41,174 nt of DNA from CAYLYM01 sp964387645 (GTDB lineage Bacteria > Calditrichota > Calditrichia > RBG-13-44-9): contig CAYLYM010000019.1 of NCBI GenBank assembly GCA_964387645.1, positions 1 to 41,174 on the forward strand, in the 5' to 3' direction. Under the pieces are notes generated by a model. The model saw nothing but the letters and a program-made list of their open reading frames with translations, ran no database searches and was not told where the DNA came from. The translations under genes and the position numbers were made by a program. This document shows, one piece after another, positions 1-7,950 of this stretch (the stretch's first letter is position 1; every line of letters starts with the position of its first letter).

Positions 1-72
1 CTATTCGTGTAAGAATGCTCAGTTAGATGCAAAAATCATTTGACTATTTTCAAAGTAAAATTAGAGGTCGTT

Positions 73-759
73 ATGGATGATCTCAATTTTCAATTCATCA
101 ATAAGTTTTGTTATCCAATTATTTTTATTTTTTTAATCATTATGATAAGTTCAAGCAGGAGCGTATTAGCACAGACTAATAGAACGCTTCCAGTGGATAG
201 TCTACCGACAATCATTCAACTGTTTGATGGTAAGTCTTTAAATGGGTGGGAAAAATCAGATTTTGGTACTCAAGGTCCGGTTTACGTTTCAGATGGAGTT
301 ATCATCCTGGGAATGGGCGAGGGGTGTACCGGGATACGATGGGAGGGGGATTTTCCACGAGTAAATTATGAAGTGTCTCTGGAAGCCATGCGGGTTGAGG
401 GATATGATTTTTTCTGTGGGATGACTTTTCCTGTGAAAAAGGATCCCTGTACGCTGATTGTCGGAGGTTGGGGAGGCACTGTAGTAGGTTTAAGCAGTAT
501 CGATGGATTAGATGCTTCTGAAAACAGCACAAGCACAATGCGGCCATTCCAGAATAATCGATGGTATAAAATCCGATTGAGGGTAACTTCCGATTCCATT
601 CGGGCCTGGATTGATGGGAGGAATGTGGTTGATTTCGAAATCGATGATCATAAACTTTCCATTCGTCCGGAGGTAGAATTGTCCAAACCCTTCGGGATAA
701 CTTCTTGGTATACAACCGCCGCGCTGCGGAATATCCGGTTGAAATTGCTGAAAAAATAG
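73..759 (+). CDS. DUF1080 (3-keto-disaccharide hydrolase-like) exported protein
   Basis: About 228 residues. The ATG at 73 is preferred to an upstream TTG at 40 because AGAGG lies just before it and a normal signal peptide follows (hydrophobic core about residues 14-25, likely cleavage after VLA at 33). The mature part opens with the DUF1080 signature LFDGKSLNGW (residues 50-59) and has a beta-rich jelly-roll pattern ending in an AALRNIRL-type strand. The family (PF06439, concanavalin-A-like) includes hydrolases of 3-keto-glycosides and many uncharacterised periplasmic proteins of sugar loci. This copy is shorter than the DUF1080 protein at 11.5 kb and lacks its C-terminal extension. It stands alone, so the substrate is unknown. 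Family call is good; enzymatic activity is inference. Confidence 0.8.
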   Translation: MDDLNFQFINKFCYPIIFIFLIIMISSSRSVLAQTNRTLPVDSLPTIIQLFDGKSLNGWEKSDFGTQGPVYVSDGVIILGMGEGCTGIRWEGDFPRVNYEVSLEAMRVEGYDFFCGMTFPVKKDPCTLIVGGWGGTVVGLSSIDGLDASENSTSTMRPFQNNRWYKIRLRVTSDSIRAWIDGRNVVDFEIDDHKLSIRPEVELSKPFGITSWYTTAALRNIRLKLLKK

Positions 760-802
760 ACGTTGCGGCCTTAATAAATAAAATTTTGAAAATGTAAGTC
801 GT

Positions 803-912
803 GCGATTCGAAGAATCGCGAATGTCTTTTAGAAAAGATTCGAAAAGGGCAATTCGGTGAATCTCGCAACACAATGTAGTAATCTCACTTTTTATTTTCA
901 ATTAAACCACAG
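803..912. repeat. Dispersed intergenic repeat, copy 1 (degenerate)
   Basis: Starts with the perfect inverted repeat GCGATTC-GAA-GAATCGC (803-819) followed by GAATGTCTT. About 46 bases on is a second GC-AATTCGG element (849), then TAGTAATCTC (877-886) and AAACCACAG (904-912). The first two parts recur near 32490 and 32534 with nearly the same spacing; the last two recur at 2652 and 2672. No open reading frame covers it. It looks like a worn, palindrome-containing intergenic element of the kind scattered through many environmental genomes. Confidence 0.5.
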
Positions 913-1032
913 ATTAGTCCGAATAAAATAAATAGAACAGTTTTTTAAAAAGGTCTTTCGCATTTTTGTTTTTGCGGTTAAAACATCATTAAGGTTTAAT
1001 TAAATTACCGATTTAAAATTTATCAGGGAGAA

Positions 1033-2298
1033 ATGATGGCAGGCCAATTTATTAAATGTCCGAATTGTCACTTTGAGATTGAGCTCACCGAGGTGCTCAC
1101 ATCACAGATTCGCGATAGTTTAAGGGCGGAACTTGAACAGGAGCTGAAGAAAAAAGAGTCGTTGTTAGAAAAATTAAAAGCGGACCTGGATGATAAAGAA
1201 AAACAACTAAAAGAAGAAAAGCTTTCCATTGAAGCACAAGTTAAGGAAAAGATCCAGAAAGAATTAGAAAGAATAAAAGCAGAGGCACAAAAGGAAGCTC
1301 TGGAAAAGTTAAACGTCGAACTACAGGATCTGAAAAGCCAGATTGATGAAAAAGAGAAGCGCATTGCGGAGTTTAATCAAATGGAATTAGAGTTACGAAA
1401 AAAGATGCGAAAACTGGAAGAAGACCGGATGCAAATGGAGCTAGAAGTAGCGCGGAAAATCGATGAAGAAAGGGAAAAAATTAAAGAACAGATGGCCCAG
1501 AAAATAGCCGAAGAATACCGTTTAAAAAATAAAGAAAAAGATAAGATGATTGAAGATTTGCGGAAAGCGCTGGAGGAGGCAAAACGAAAAGCAGAACAAC
1601 GCTCGCAGCAATTACAGGGAGAAGTGCTGGAACTGGAACTGGAAGAGGTGTTAAAGAATACTTTTGTTTATGACGAAATATTACCGGTTCCCAAAGGGGT
1701 AAAAGGGGCCGATGTGATCCAAAAAGTGTACAATTCAGCCCACCAGATGTGTGGTATTATTTTATGGGAAACCAAATCCACAAAAAATTGGAACGACATC
1801 TGGATTCAGAAACTCAAGGATGATCAGAGAGCCCTGGGAGCTGATATTGCCGTAATTGTTACCGAGGCCATGCCGAAGGAGGTGGACAATCTTGGTGTGA
1901 TGAATGGTGTCTGGGTAACGACTTATAAACTGGTTATTGGTCTGGCCACTGCACTGCGTCAGAATCTTATCGAAGTGAATTTTGCCAAGGCAGCGTCGGT
2001 GGGAAAGAGTGAAAAAATGGAAGCGCTATATCAATACCTAAGCGGGCCAGAGTTCCGCCAAAAGGTTGAAGCTATCGTTGAAACTTTTACTTTAATGCAA
2101 CAACAACTTGAAAAAGAAAAACGGGCTATGACCAAAATCTGGAAAGAACGCGAAAAACAGATTCAAAGAATTACGGTAAATACAGTTGAAATGTATGGGG
2201 ATGTGCGTGGAATCATAGGGGCCTCCTTACCGGAAATTAAAACTTTAGAATTAGGGCCTGTCAATGAAATGAAGGAATTAAACGGAGGGGATGAATAG
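1033..2298 (+). CDS. DUF2130 coiled-coil protein with predicted nuclease-like C-terminal domain
   Basis: 421 residues. An N-terminal zinc-ribbon-like CPNC (9-12) is followed by a very long charged coiled coil (about 30-205, rich in E, K, Q). A globular domain (about 205-360) is typical of DUF2130 (PF09903, COG4487), with a second short coiled coil at 345-380. The globular part has D227 and E246-T-K248, a spacing compatible with the PD-(D/E)xK nuclease fold to which I recall this family being assigned. AGGGAG sits directly upstream; the second ATG at 1036 has slightly better spacing than the one at 1033. No cellular role is established for the family, though it is often thought to act on DNA. 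Monocistronic here. Confidence 0.8.
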   Translation: MMAGQFIKCPNCHFEIELTEVLTSQIRDSLRAELEQELKKKESLLEKLKADLDDKEKQLKEEKLSIEAQVKEKIQKELERIKAEAQKEALEKLNVELQDLKSQIDEKEKRIAEFNQMELELRKKMRKLEEDRMQMELEVARKIDEEREKIKEQMAQKIAEEYRLKNKEKDKMIEDLRKALEEAKRKAEQRSQQLQGEVLELELEEVLKNTFVYDEILPVPKGVKGADVIQKVYNSAHQMCGIILWETKSTKNWNDIWIQKLKDDQRALGADIAVIVTEAMPKEVDNLGVMNGVWVTTYKLVIGLATALRQNLIEVNFAKAASVGKSEKMEALYQYLSGPEFRQKVEAIVETFTLMQQQLEKEKRAMTKIWKEREKQIQRITVNTVEMYGDVRGIIGASLPEIKTLELGPVNEMKELNGGDE

Positions 2299-2930
2299 AA
2301 TCAGTTGCCCTTGATATCAAAAAATGTAAAATGTGAAGAGATACGTGATTTTCAAAAAAGAAGATGAGTCTTTCATTTATGATTTAAAGTTAATTAACCA
2401 TTTGTCATTTAGATTTGTCAAGTGTATCTCGATTTTTCTACTTAAAAAATTATAAGTCTTTCTCTAATATGGATTGAGTACTCCATTAATTTAATTCATT
2501 AGGATAATTCTTTTACCCAGGTTTTCCTCCAGAATTAAAGAAATGTAGGTATTTTTTGGACTTCTAAAATTCATATAGACACTATAGATTTTAACTAATA
2601 ATTAATTTAGGCAATAAATTATTTTCTTTATTACCAAATTTATTCATCATATAGTAATCTCTTCTTGGGACAAACCACAGAGGGCGCAGAGCTTTTTTAT
2701 TTCATTTAAAAAATATTATGGTACAATACAATTTGAAATGATCTTGACCTGATTATTATCAAATATCGTTTTAATGAATTGATATTGTTTCACCTTTGCA
2801 GTGAATAATTTGGGATTAATAATTTCTGGTAAATCTTATCCTTGCTATTTGTTGTATATTACATTCATGCTAAATCATAGATTCTCATTTTTTACTGAGA
2901 AGAGGAAAACCTGAAGTAAGAGGTATTTCA
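2299..2930. other. AT-rich noncoding spacer with repeat remnant
   Basis: No credible reading frame on either strand. At 2652-2695 there is TAGTAATCTC, then AAACCACAG followed by AGGGCGCAGAG, a sequence that recurs in part at 877-912. Nothing else recognised. Confidence 0.6.
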
Positions 2931-2975
2931 ATAAAAAAGAGCGGAACCGTTGTCCGAAGACATCGTCCCGCTCTT
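2931..2975 (-). terminator. Rho-independent terminator with UUCG tetraloop
   Basis: Read on the minus strand, an outer 8-bp stem AAGAGCGG/CCGCTCTT (2968-2975 with 2937-2944) encloses an inner stem TGTC-TTCG-GACA, giving the very stable C(UUCG)G loop. A run of T follows (A-run 2933-2938 on the plus strand). It lies about 70 bases past the stop of the minus-strand gene at 3047, which it probably terminates. There is no T-run in the plus direction, so it does not serve the DUF2130 gene. Confidence 0.85.
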
Positions 2976-3046
2976 ATAGGAGAAGAGAAGAGTAGCAAGT
3001 ATTTAATCGCTTTGTTAAATATTAAAGTTCCATATAAAATAAATTT

Positions 3047-3562
3047 TTAATTTCGTGTTTTTATATTATAAAATGCAACATATTTTTTATTATCCCCACC
3101 TACATAACATATCTTTATAGCTTTTATGCCATAAAAAGTATCATTTGAAGCGTTTATGGTATATTCATTCATTTTCTGTTGGTGGAAGTTGAATTTTCGC
3201 ATTAATGCAGGGAAATAGGGATTTACTGGTTCGAGATCGAGTTCAATATTTTTAATCATTGCAAAATATAGGTTTTTTTCTTGATTATTAAAATGAACTG
3301 TTATGCTGAGTGAATCTAATGCCCTGGTATTTCCGAATAGGGTATAGTGGAAACCTGTAATCTGCAGTTTGCTTGACTTGATATGGGCATTTTCTTGAGA
3401 AGTAAACTGGGTGAGTTCTGCGGAAATTAACTCTCCATAATATTTGGTTTCAGGTTTAAGTTGATCGCCTGTTTCAACGCTTTTGTAATTACCTGCATGT
3501 TGGTAATGGACACCATCCCTGGAGATAGGTTCAAGAGTATAGGCTTGATTATCTTTTATCAA
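3047..3562 (-). CDS. Hypothetical protein, no family recognised
   Basis: About 171 residues from a TTG at 3562; the same frame is closed by a TAG about 30 bases further upstream and contains no ATG or GTG start. There is no obvious ribosome binding site and no signal peptide. The composition is that of a real soluble protein (alternating beta-strand-like stretches, few low-complexity runs), and a strong terminator follows the stop, which argues that the locus is or was transcribed. The abrupt start suggests the N-terminus may have been lost or lies in another frame. I recognise no domain. It is not linked by spacing to the sigma-factor operon upstream, which ends 393 bases earlier. Confidence 0.5.
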   Translation of the reverse strand: MIKDNQAYTLEPISRDGVHYQHAGNYKSVETGDQLKPETKYYGELISAELTQFTSQENAHIKSSKLQITGFHYTLFGNTRALDSLSITVHFNNQEKNLYFAMIKNIELDLEPVNPYFPALMRKFNFHQQKMNEYTINASNDTFYGIKAIKICYVGGDNKKYVAFYNIKTRN

Positions 3563-3955
3563 ACATACTGAAGCATTCTTAACGAGAAGCTTCTATTTTT
3601 ATTTCGACATTCGAAGGTGACATTTGGGCTTGATTAATATCGTTTATTGATTCGTTTAAAAATAAAAAGGCTTTAACAACTGAAATATTTTTTGTAGTTT
3701 AAGGAGAAAAATTTTTTATTAATCAAAAGCAAAAATGAAAAAAACAGCAGGAATATAGTTATATGTCTTTTTATTTTTATCTCCATTTTTCTGAATCGGA
3801 TTTATAGAATTTGATGCTTTTTATTTAGATTGAATTTTAGTATAACTTAAAAATTCTACAAATTTCCTTTTCCTTTGTCTGATTCTGCAATTTAATATTC
3901 TTACTTTAAAATAAAGCTCATTACTATCCAGAAGGATTTTTTCTTTTAATCTAAA
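3563..3955. other. AT-rich noncoding spacer
   Basis: Lies between the end of the sigma-factor operon and the orphan gene. Apart from the short palindrome AGAAGCTTCT near 3582 I see no coding, RNA or terminator-like structure. Confidence 0.5.
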
Positions 3956-4390
3956 TTAATCGGGCTCACCTTCTTTTTCTCTTTCATTTCGTTCTATTGG
4001 TTGGTTGTGCCTCCGGTGCCTGTCCTTAGAATAATTTTTCATATGCTCTAAATATTCATTTAATCGCTTTTTCTGTTCAAGAGTTAAAAAAGGCTCAAGT
4101 TCTAATTTCATAGAATCCATGATGCTCTCAAATTTCTGGAAGCGTGGCCTCAGTTTTTTCCGCATGTTTTCGAATGTCTTATTTAAAATTTTCTCCACTT
4201 CATCCTTCTGATGATCAGCCGGTTGAATGACTTTTTCAAATCGTTTCACAAAACCCTCAGAAGTTCGCCAGCGAGCAATGTTCTTCCGGAAATGGTAACG
4301 CATATAAGTGCCATGAAGCACCGCCCCCAGTATCATTCCAATGATGAGTGTAGATATTAATATTAAACTCATTTTTAGTTTTATATTCAT
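3956..4390 (-). CDS. CpxP/Spy-like periplasmic protein (anchored)
   Basis: About 144 residues. A GTG at 4399 overlaps the upstream stop, but the ATG at 4390 is better placed, with GGAG about 8 bases before it. One N-terminal transmembrane or uncleaved signal segment (about residues 6-25) is followed by an all-helical, highly charged periplasmic part. This carries FLTLEQKKRLNEYL, an LTxxQ-like motif of the Spy/CpxP/periplasmic heavy-metal-sensor group. Third gene of an ECF sigma/anti-sigma operon with translational overlap, a common arrangement in which such a protein senses or buffers envelope stress and modulates sigma release. Metal binding or chaperone function is inference. Confidence 0.7.
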   Translation of the reverse strand: MNIKLKMSLILISTLIIGMILGAVLHGTYMRYHFRKNIARWRTSEGFVKRFEKVIQPADHQKDEVEKILNKTFENMRKKLRPRFQKFESIMDSMKLELEPFLTLEQKKRLNEYLEHMKNYSKDRHRRHNQPIERNEREKEGEPD

Positions 4391-4395
4391 GTAAA

Positions 4396-4824
4396 TCACT
4401 CCAACGTTAAGGTTAAAGTTGGTTCATAGGCTTCTTCGATTGTCACGTCGGAAACAGCAAATGCACCTTTCAGTGAAACTTTGTCTTCTTGGAACATATT
4501 CATGAACATGAAAACCAGGATCAGGAGAGCTGCAGACAAAGCGATCGGCCGAAAAATTGAAATTAGAGCATCCAACCAGGACTCGTCCATAGAACTTTTC
4601 GGAGCTATGGTTAATCGAATTTGCCTCATGACATTATCTGCAAACGATGAAGAAAAAGAAAAAGTTGCTGTTTGTGTTATTGTTTGACGAAGTTCTGCAA
4701 TTCTATTGTACTCTTCCTGGAGTTCAGGCGAGTGCTTTAATGCTTCTTTTAGCTTTAGTTTTTCCTTATCAGAAAGCTCATCGTCAAATGATCGATAAAG
4801 CAGATTAATAAGGTTGTCTTTCAT
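4396..4824 (-). CDS. Membrane anti-sigma factor
   Basis: 142 residues. The cytoplasmic N-terminal helical domain (about 1-80) begins MKDNLINLLYRSFDDELSDKEK, resembling the anti-sigma domain that clamps ECF factors. The H-x3-C-x2-C zinc signature is absent, so it is not a zinc ZAS type. A single transmembrane helix lies around residues 92-110, with a short periplasmic tail (about 30 residues). The start codon overlaps the sigma-factor stop by ATGA (4821-4824), and its own stop abuts the next gene, so all three are translationally coupled. Role: holds the ECF sigma factor inactive at the membrane until an envelope signal; by analogy it would be inactivated by proteolysis. Family inferred from context plus topology. 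Confidence 0.75.
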   Translation of the reverse strand: MKDNLINLLYRSFDDELSDKEKLKLKEALKHSPELQEEYNRIAELRQTITQTATFSFSSSFADNVMRQIRLTIAPKSSMDESWLDALISIFRPIALSAALLILVFMFMNMFQEDKVSLKGAFAVSDVTIEEAYEPTLTLTLE

Positions 4825-5366
4825 ATTTTTTCTCCCATGTATGGTAATAAAATTTCTTTTAGTTTTTGTTGCGCCCGCGCCAGGCGCGATAATACTGTTC
4901 CAAGCGGTAAACCTAATATTTCAGCTGTCTCAGAAGTTGAATAACCGTCGATAAGTCTTAATATGATCACAGTACGAAATTTTGGTTCCAATTTTTGTAT
5001 TGCCCAATGGACTAGTTCTTTTTCATCATCATAAGCTCGACTTGTTTTCTCATCTGGTATATTACAAACTTCATTAGACTCTCTTTTGAAAAAGGTTTGT
5101 CGGCGTTTACGCCGCTTGATTTCATTTAAAGAAAGATTAATGGCTATTCGTGTTAAATAAGTTCCAACACTGGAATCGCCCCGGAAATTTCTTAAATTTT
5201 TATAAAACCGAATGAAAGTTTCTTGCCCCACATCTTCCGCTTCCGGACATTGACCAAGCATACCAATAATTGTGGCTGCAATCCTTGGTTCATATCGTTT
5301 GACTAATTCTCTGAAAGCTTCGGTATTCCCCCTCAAAACAGCTTTGATTAGTTCCTCGTCACTCAA
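4821..5366 (-). CDS. ECF (sigma-E-type) RNA polymerase sigma factor
   Basis: 181 residues, usual ECF length. Region 2 covers about 10-90, with DVGQETFIRFYKNL and a basic stretch NEIKRRKRR. Region 4 covers about 120-175, with LEPKFRTVIILR and a helix-turn-helix YSTSETAEILGLPLGTVLSR. Start is TTG at 5366, with GAGGA about 8 bases upstream. First gene of the sigma/anti-sigma/CpxP-like operon. A candidate self-recognised promoter (5395-5424) lies 20-odd bases upstream of the start, so autoregulation is likely. The signal is unknown; the operon type points to envelope stress. Confidence 0.93.
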   Translation of the reverse strand: MSDEELIKAVLRGNTEAFRELVKRYEPRIAATIIGMLGQCPEAEDVGQETFIRFYKNLRNFRGDSSVGTYLTRIAINLSLNEIKRRKRRQTFFKRESNEVCNIPDEKTSRAYDDEKELVHWAIQKLEPKFRTVIILRLIDGYSTSETAEILGLPLGTVLSRLARAQQKLKEILLPYMGEKI

Positions 5367-5394
5367 TCAATTTATCCTCAATACTATTACATTT

Positions 5395-5424
5395 TTTAGA
5401 CAAATGTTATTCTTCTTCTATTCC
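5395..5424 (-). promoter_or_regulatory. Candidate ECF-type promoter of the sigma-factor operon
   Basis: On the minus strand GGAATAG (5424-5418) is followed after 16 bases by GTCTAAA (5401-5395). The arrangement resembles E. coli sigma-E/AlgU promoters (GGAACTT, 16-17 bases, TCTGA/TCTAA). It sits about 30 bases before the TTG start at 5366. Only one site was found, so a chance match is possible. Confidence 0.4.
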
Positions 5425-5845
5425 CAATATTATGATTTTACGAAGATTAAATGGTTTTCACAAATGGTCTTTCTTCTATTGAAAAATGCACTCCTTACAA
5501 TCAACAAAAGTTGTATACAATTAGATATAAAATGTGTTGACCTTAAAAATAATGGAAAAAATTTGATTTTTCTTGGGATTGAATTTTTATTTCAGAAAGC
5601 ATAAATATTTTCAATGCCACTTCTAGCTTATGAATAGCTGTTATGAGATTGTTAATACCTACCATTATTTTATGTTCTTAAAAGAGATAAATATTTTTTG
5701 TTAACAATCATTATGATATTTTTCGGTTATTATTTTGATTGGTTTTATTCTCTTTAGATATTTTTTCCAAATTATCTTATTCGTTCCTTTTCCTAAGAAA
5801 AAAGGACTAGAATCCCGATTAGAATATTGTTTTTTGATCGAGTTT

Positions 5846-6037
5846 ACCAGGAAGCTATTGCGGTGGACCTGTAAAGAGTTATGGAAATCATGCCAAAAAT
5901 TTACTTCGGCCATTTTAGGGAACAGTGATCCAGTTCCTGATGTGCGCTGGCAATTATTCACAGCTCATCGGCTGACCAATGGAAAGCAGGCAGCTTATGG
6001 ATTGGTTTGGGTCATTTCTAAAAAGAAAGATGTTTGA
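5846..6037 (+). pseudogene. C-terminal remnant of a beta-lactamase-family serine hydrolase
   Basis: A reading frame ending at 6037 encodes LFTAHRLTNGKQAAYGLVWVI, closely resembling the segment before the last strands of class-C-type serine hydrolases (consensus of the type MFTPxRLNNGKxxxYGLGW). Upstream residues WTCKELWKSCQKF fit the preceding (S)TAxDLxKF helix. The SxxK and YxN motifs and the whole N-terminal two thirds are missing, and the preceding sequence is AT-rich and non-coding. I read it as a decayed tail. Compare the intact relative at 24229, where the corresponding sequence is STVEDLAKF...YGLGWRI. Confidence 0.5.
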
Positions 6038-6462
6038 AAAGTTTATTGACAACAAGGTCCAGATAAATGGATGGAGTTTCCCTGAATAAATCTGAGGAAT
6101 AACAATTTATTTTCATTCGATTGGTCAATAGGTGACATGTTCTGTATAAACTCTCTATTAAAAGTACTAAATCGTTGAGGTTCTATTGATAACTGGTAAT
6201 GGTTGATCTTTGGAGAAGTATATCAACCCGAAATTCCCGAAGATTAGTGAATATTTTCTTGCAAAATTTAAAAAAACCTAATTATTGTTTTGAATAAGAA
6301 CTATTTTCATTTTATTTTTGAAAAATGATCAGTAATGTTTAAATGGTTAATTGGCTTCAGGTTAAAAAAAGAGTATGGAAAATGTTCAGTTAACTTAATG
6401 TTTAAATATATCTCAAAATAAAAATAGTAAAGTAAGTTTATCAGATACAAGAGTAAAATAAA
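6038..6462. other. AT-rich noncoding spacer
   Basis: Between the serine-hydrolase remnant and the sialidase-like gene; together with 5425-5845 it makes up a stretch of more than 1 kb without an intact gene. Nothing recognised; it presumably holds the promoter of the gene at 6463. Confidence 0.5.
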
Positions 6463-7680
6463 TTGGAATCTTTCAAACAACAAAGGAAATATTTAGTTTT
6501 ACATTTCATTCTCTTTTTTTTATTTATTACAGCCTGTTCTCATAAAAAGTTTTTACCAGATCATTCTCGGGTCCCTGGTGTAGTAATTGATTACTCTCCT
6601 GCTTACACCCAACGTTACATAGGTTCTCCCAGCTTAGCTATTTTGCCGAATGGTGATTATATTGCTTCTCATGATTTTTTTGGTAAAGGTTCCGCTTATA
6701 ATAAAACGCGTATTCATCGTTCCAGAGATCGAGGCAAGAATTGGAATTTGATTAGTGAAATTGATGGGCAATTTTGGTCTACGTTATTTTATCATCGTGG
6801 AGCCCTTTACCTGATTGGCACCAGCCAACAGAACGGATATGCCATCATTCGCCGGTCCACTGATGGGGGTGTAACCTGGACCAATCCGATCGATTTGGAG
6901 CATGGTCTATTACTAGCTGATGGGGAGTATCACTGTGCACCAGTTCCGGTTGTAGAATATCGTGGCCGGCTCTGGCGGGCTATGGAAGATCGTAATCCAC
7001 CAGAAGGTTGGGGACGGAATTTTCGTTCGTTTGTCATGTCAGTCCCGGTAGATGCTGACCTTTTGAATGCTCAAAATTGGACTTTTAGTAACCGGTTGCG
7101 CTATAATCAAGAATGGCCTGGAAGTGCCTGGCTGGAAGGGAATATTGTAATCACTTCGGAAGGGAAAATAGTAAATATTCTACGTAATCATACTGAAACA
7201 GGCGGAAAGGCTTGTATGATTCAAGTTTCAGATGATGGTACTCAGATAAGTTTTGATCCGGAAATTGGGTTTATCGACTTCCCGGGTGGGTGCAAAAAGT
7301 TTACCATTCGCTATGACTCTTTGACCCATCAGTACTGGGCGTTGAGTAACGTTGTGTTGGATCAGCATAAAGGTGGAAATCCAGAAAGAACGCGCAACAC
7401 CCTTGCTCTTATATCTTCTACAAATCTGAGAAACTGGCAAATCCGCTCTATCATTCTTTACCATCCTGATGTAAAAAAGGTAGGTTTCCAATATGCAGAT
7501 TGGTTGATTGAAGGTTCTGATATTGTTACGGTTGTTCGGACTGCTTATGACGATGGCATCGGGGGAGCACACAATTGCCATGATGCCAATTACCTTACTT
7601 TTCATCGTATTCCTAAGTTTCGCAACCGAACTCTGACTGATGAACCATTAAATGGACCTTTGCCATTTACATTTAAATGA
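6463..7680 (+). CDS. Sialidase/BNR-repeat beta-propeller lipoprotein
   Basis: 405 residues from a TTG start with only a weak ribosome binding site. Lipoprotein signal: hydrophobic FILFFLFITAC with lipobox cysteine at residue 25, followed by SHKK. Two Asp-box (BNR) repeats are visible, SRDRGKNW (87-94) and STDGGVTW (132-139), and the rest has the blade-like rhythm of a six-bladed propeller. Proteins of this type include exo-sialidases and many uncharacterised glycan-binding or hydrolysing lipoproteins. I cannot identify the sialidase arginine triad with certainty, so sialidase activity is not claimed. First intact gene of the long plus-strand saccharide region. Confidence 0.75.
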   Translation: MESFKQQRKYLVLHFILFFLFITACSHKKFLPDHSRVPGVVIDYSPAYTQRYIGSPSLAILPNGDYIASHDFFGKGSAYNKTRIHRSRDRGKNWNLISEIDGQFWSTLFYHRGALYLIGTSQQNGYAIIRRSTDGGVTWTNPIDLEHGLLLADGEYHCAPVPVVEYRGRLWRAMEDRNPPEGWGRNFRSFVMSVPVDADLLNAQNWTFSNRLRYNQEWPGSAWLEGNIVITSEGKIVNILRNHTETGGKACMIQVSDDGTQISFDPEIGFIDFPGGCKKFTIRYDSLTHQYWALSNVVLDQHKGGNPERTRNTLALISSTNLRNWQIRSIILYHPDVKKVGFQYADWLIEGSDIVTVVRTAYDDGIGGAHNCHDANYLTFHRIPKFRNRTLTDEPLNGPLPFTFK

Positions 7681-7744
7681 GAATTGAGCCGAAAAAAAAT
7701 CATAAAGTTATTGTTAACAAAGCCTAAAGTATAGAAGACAACCA

Positions 7745-7876
7745 AAGCCGCGTTTCACGGCCAGAGTGTATTTTTTAAGTCTGAAGATGAGCGATTGGGC
7801 TGGAGATATTTCTAAAGCTAATTTAACAGATAGCCCGATTATGGACTATGTCCGATTTTATGATACCAACCCTTAA
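7745..7876 (+). pseudogene. Short C-terminal remnant of a laminarinase-like (GH16-type) protein
   Basis: A frame running into TAA at 7874 encodes ARVYFLSLKMSDWAGDI, then SPIMDYVRFYDTNP. The (V)DYVRFY ending is characteristic of the last strand of GH16 and related jelly-roll glycanases. The remainder of any such gene is absent. It sits in the 270-base gap between the sialidase-like gene and the SMP-30 gene. Family assignment rests on about 15 residues and is tentative. Confidence 0.35.
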
Positions 7877-7950
7877 TGCATACAAACAACCATTTTGTTG
7901 ATTATATGGAATTTTAATGTTTAAAAAATTTAATTAAGGGAGCTTAAATA

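Noticed and set aside
302..901. 200-codon minus-strand frame opposite the first DUF1080 gene
   Set aside because: Antisense shadow of a clear DUF1080 gene; no ribosome site and Cys/His/Arg-rich, family-less sequence.
5272..5604. Plus-strand frame of 110 codons overlapping the sigma-factor start
   Set aside because: Low-complexity hydrophobic translation of AT-rich DNA covering the sigma gene's 5' end and promoter.
5701..5961. Minus-strand frame of 86 codons
   Set aside because: Opposite strand to the serine-hydrolase remnant, which gives the recognisable peptide; no family, no ribosome site.
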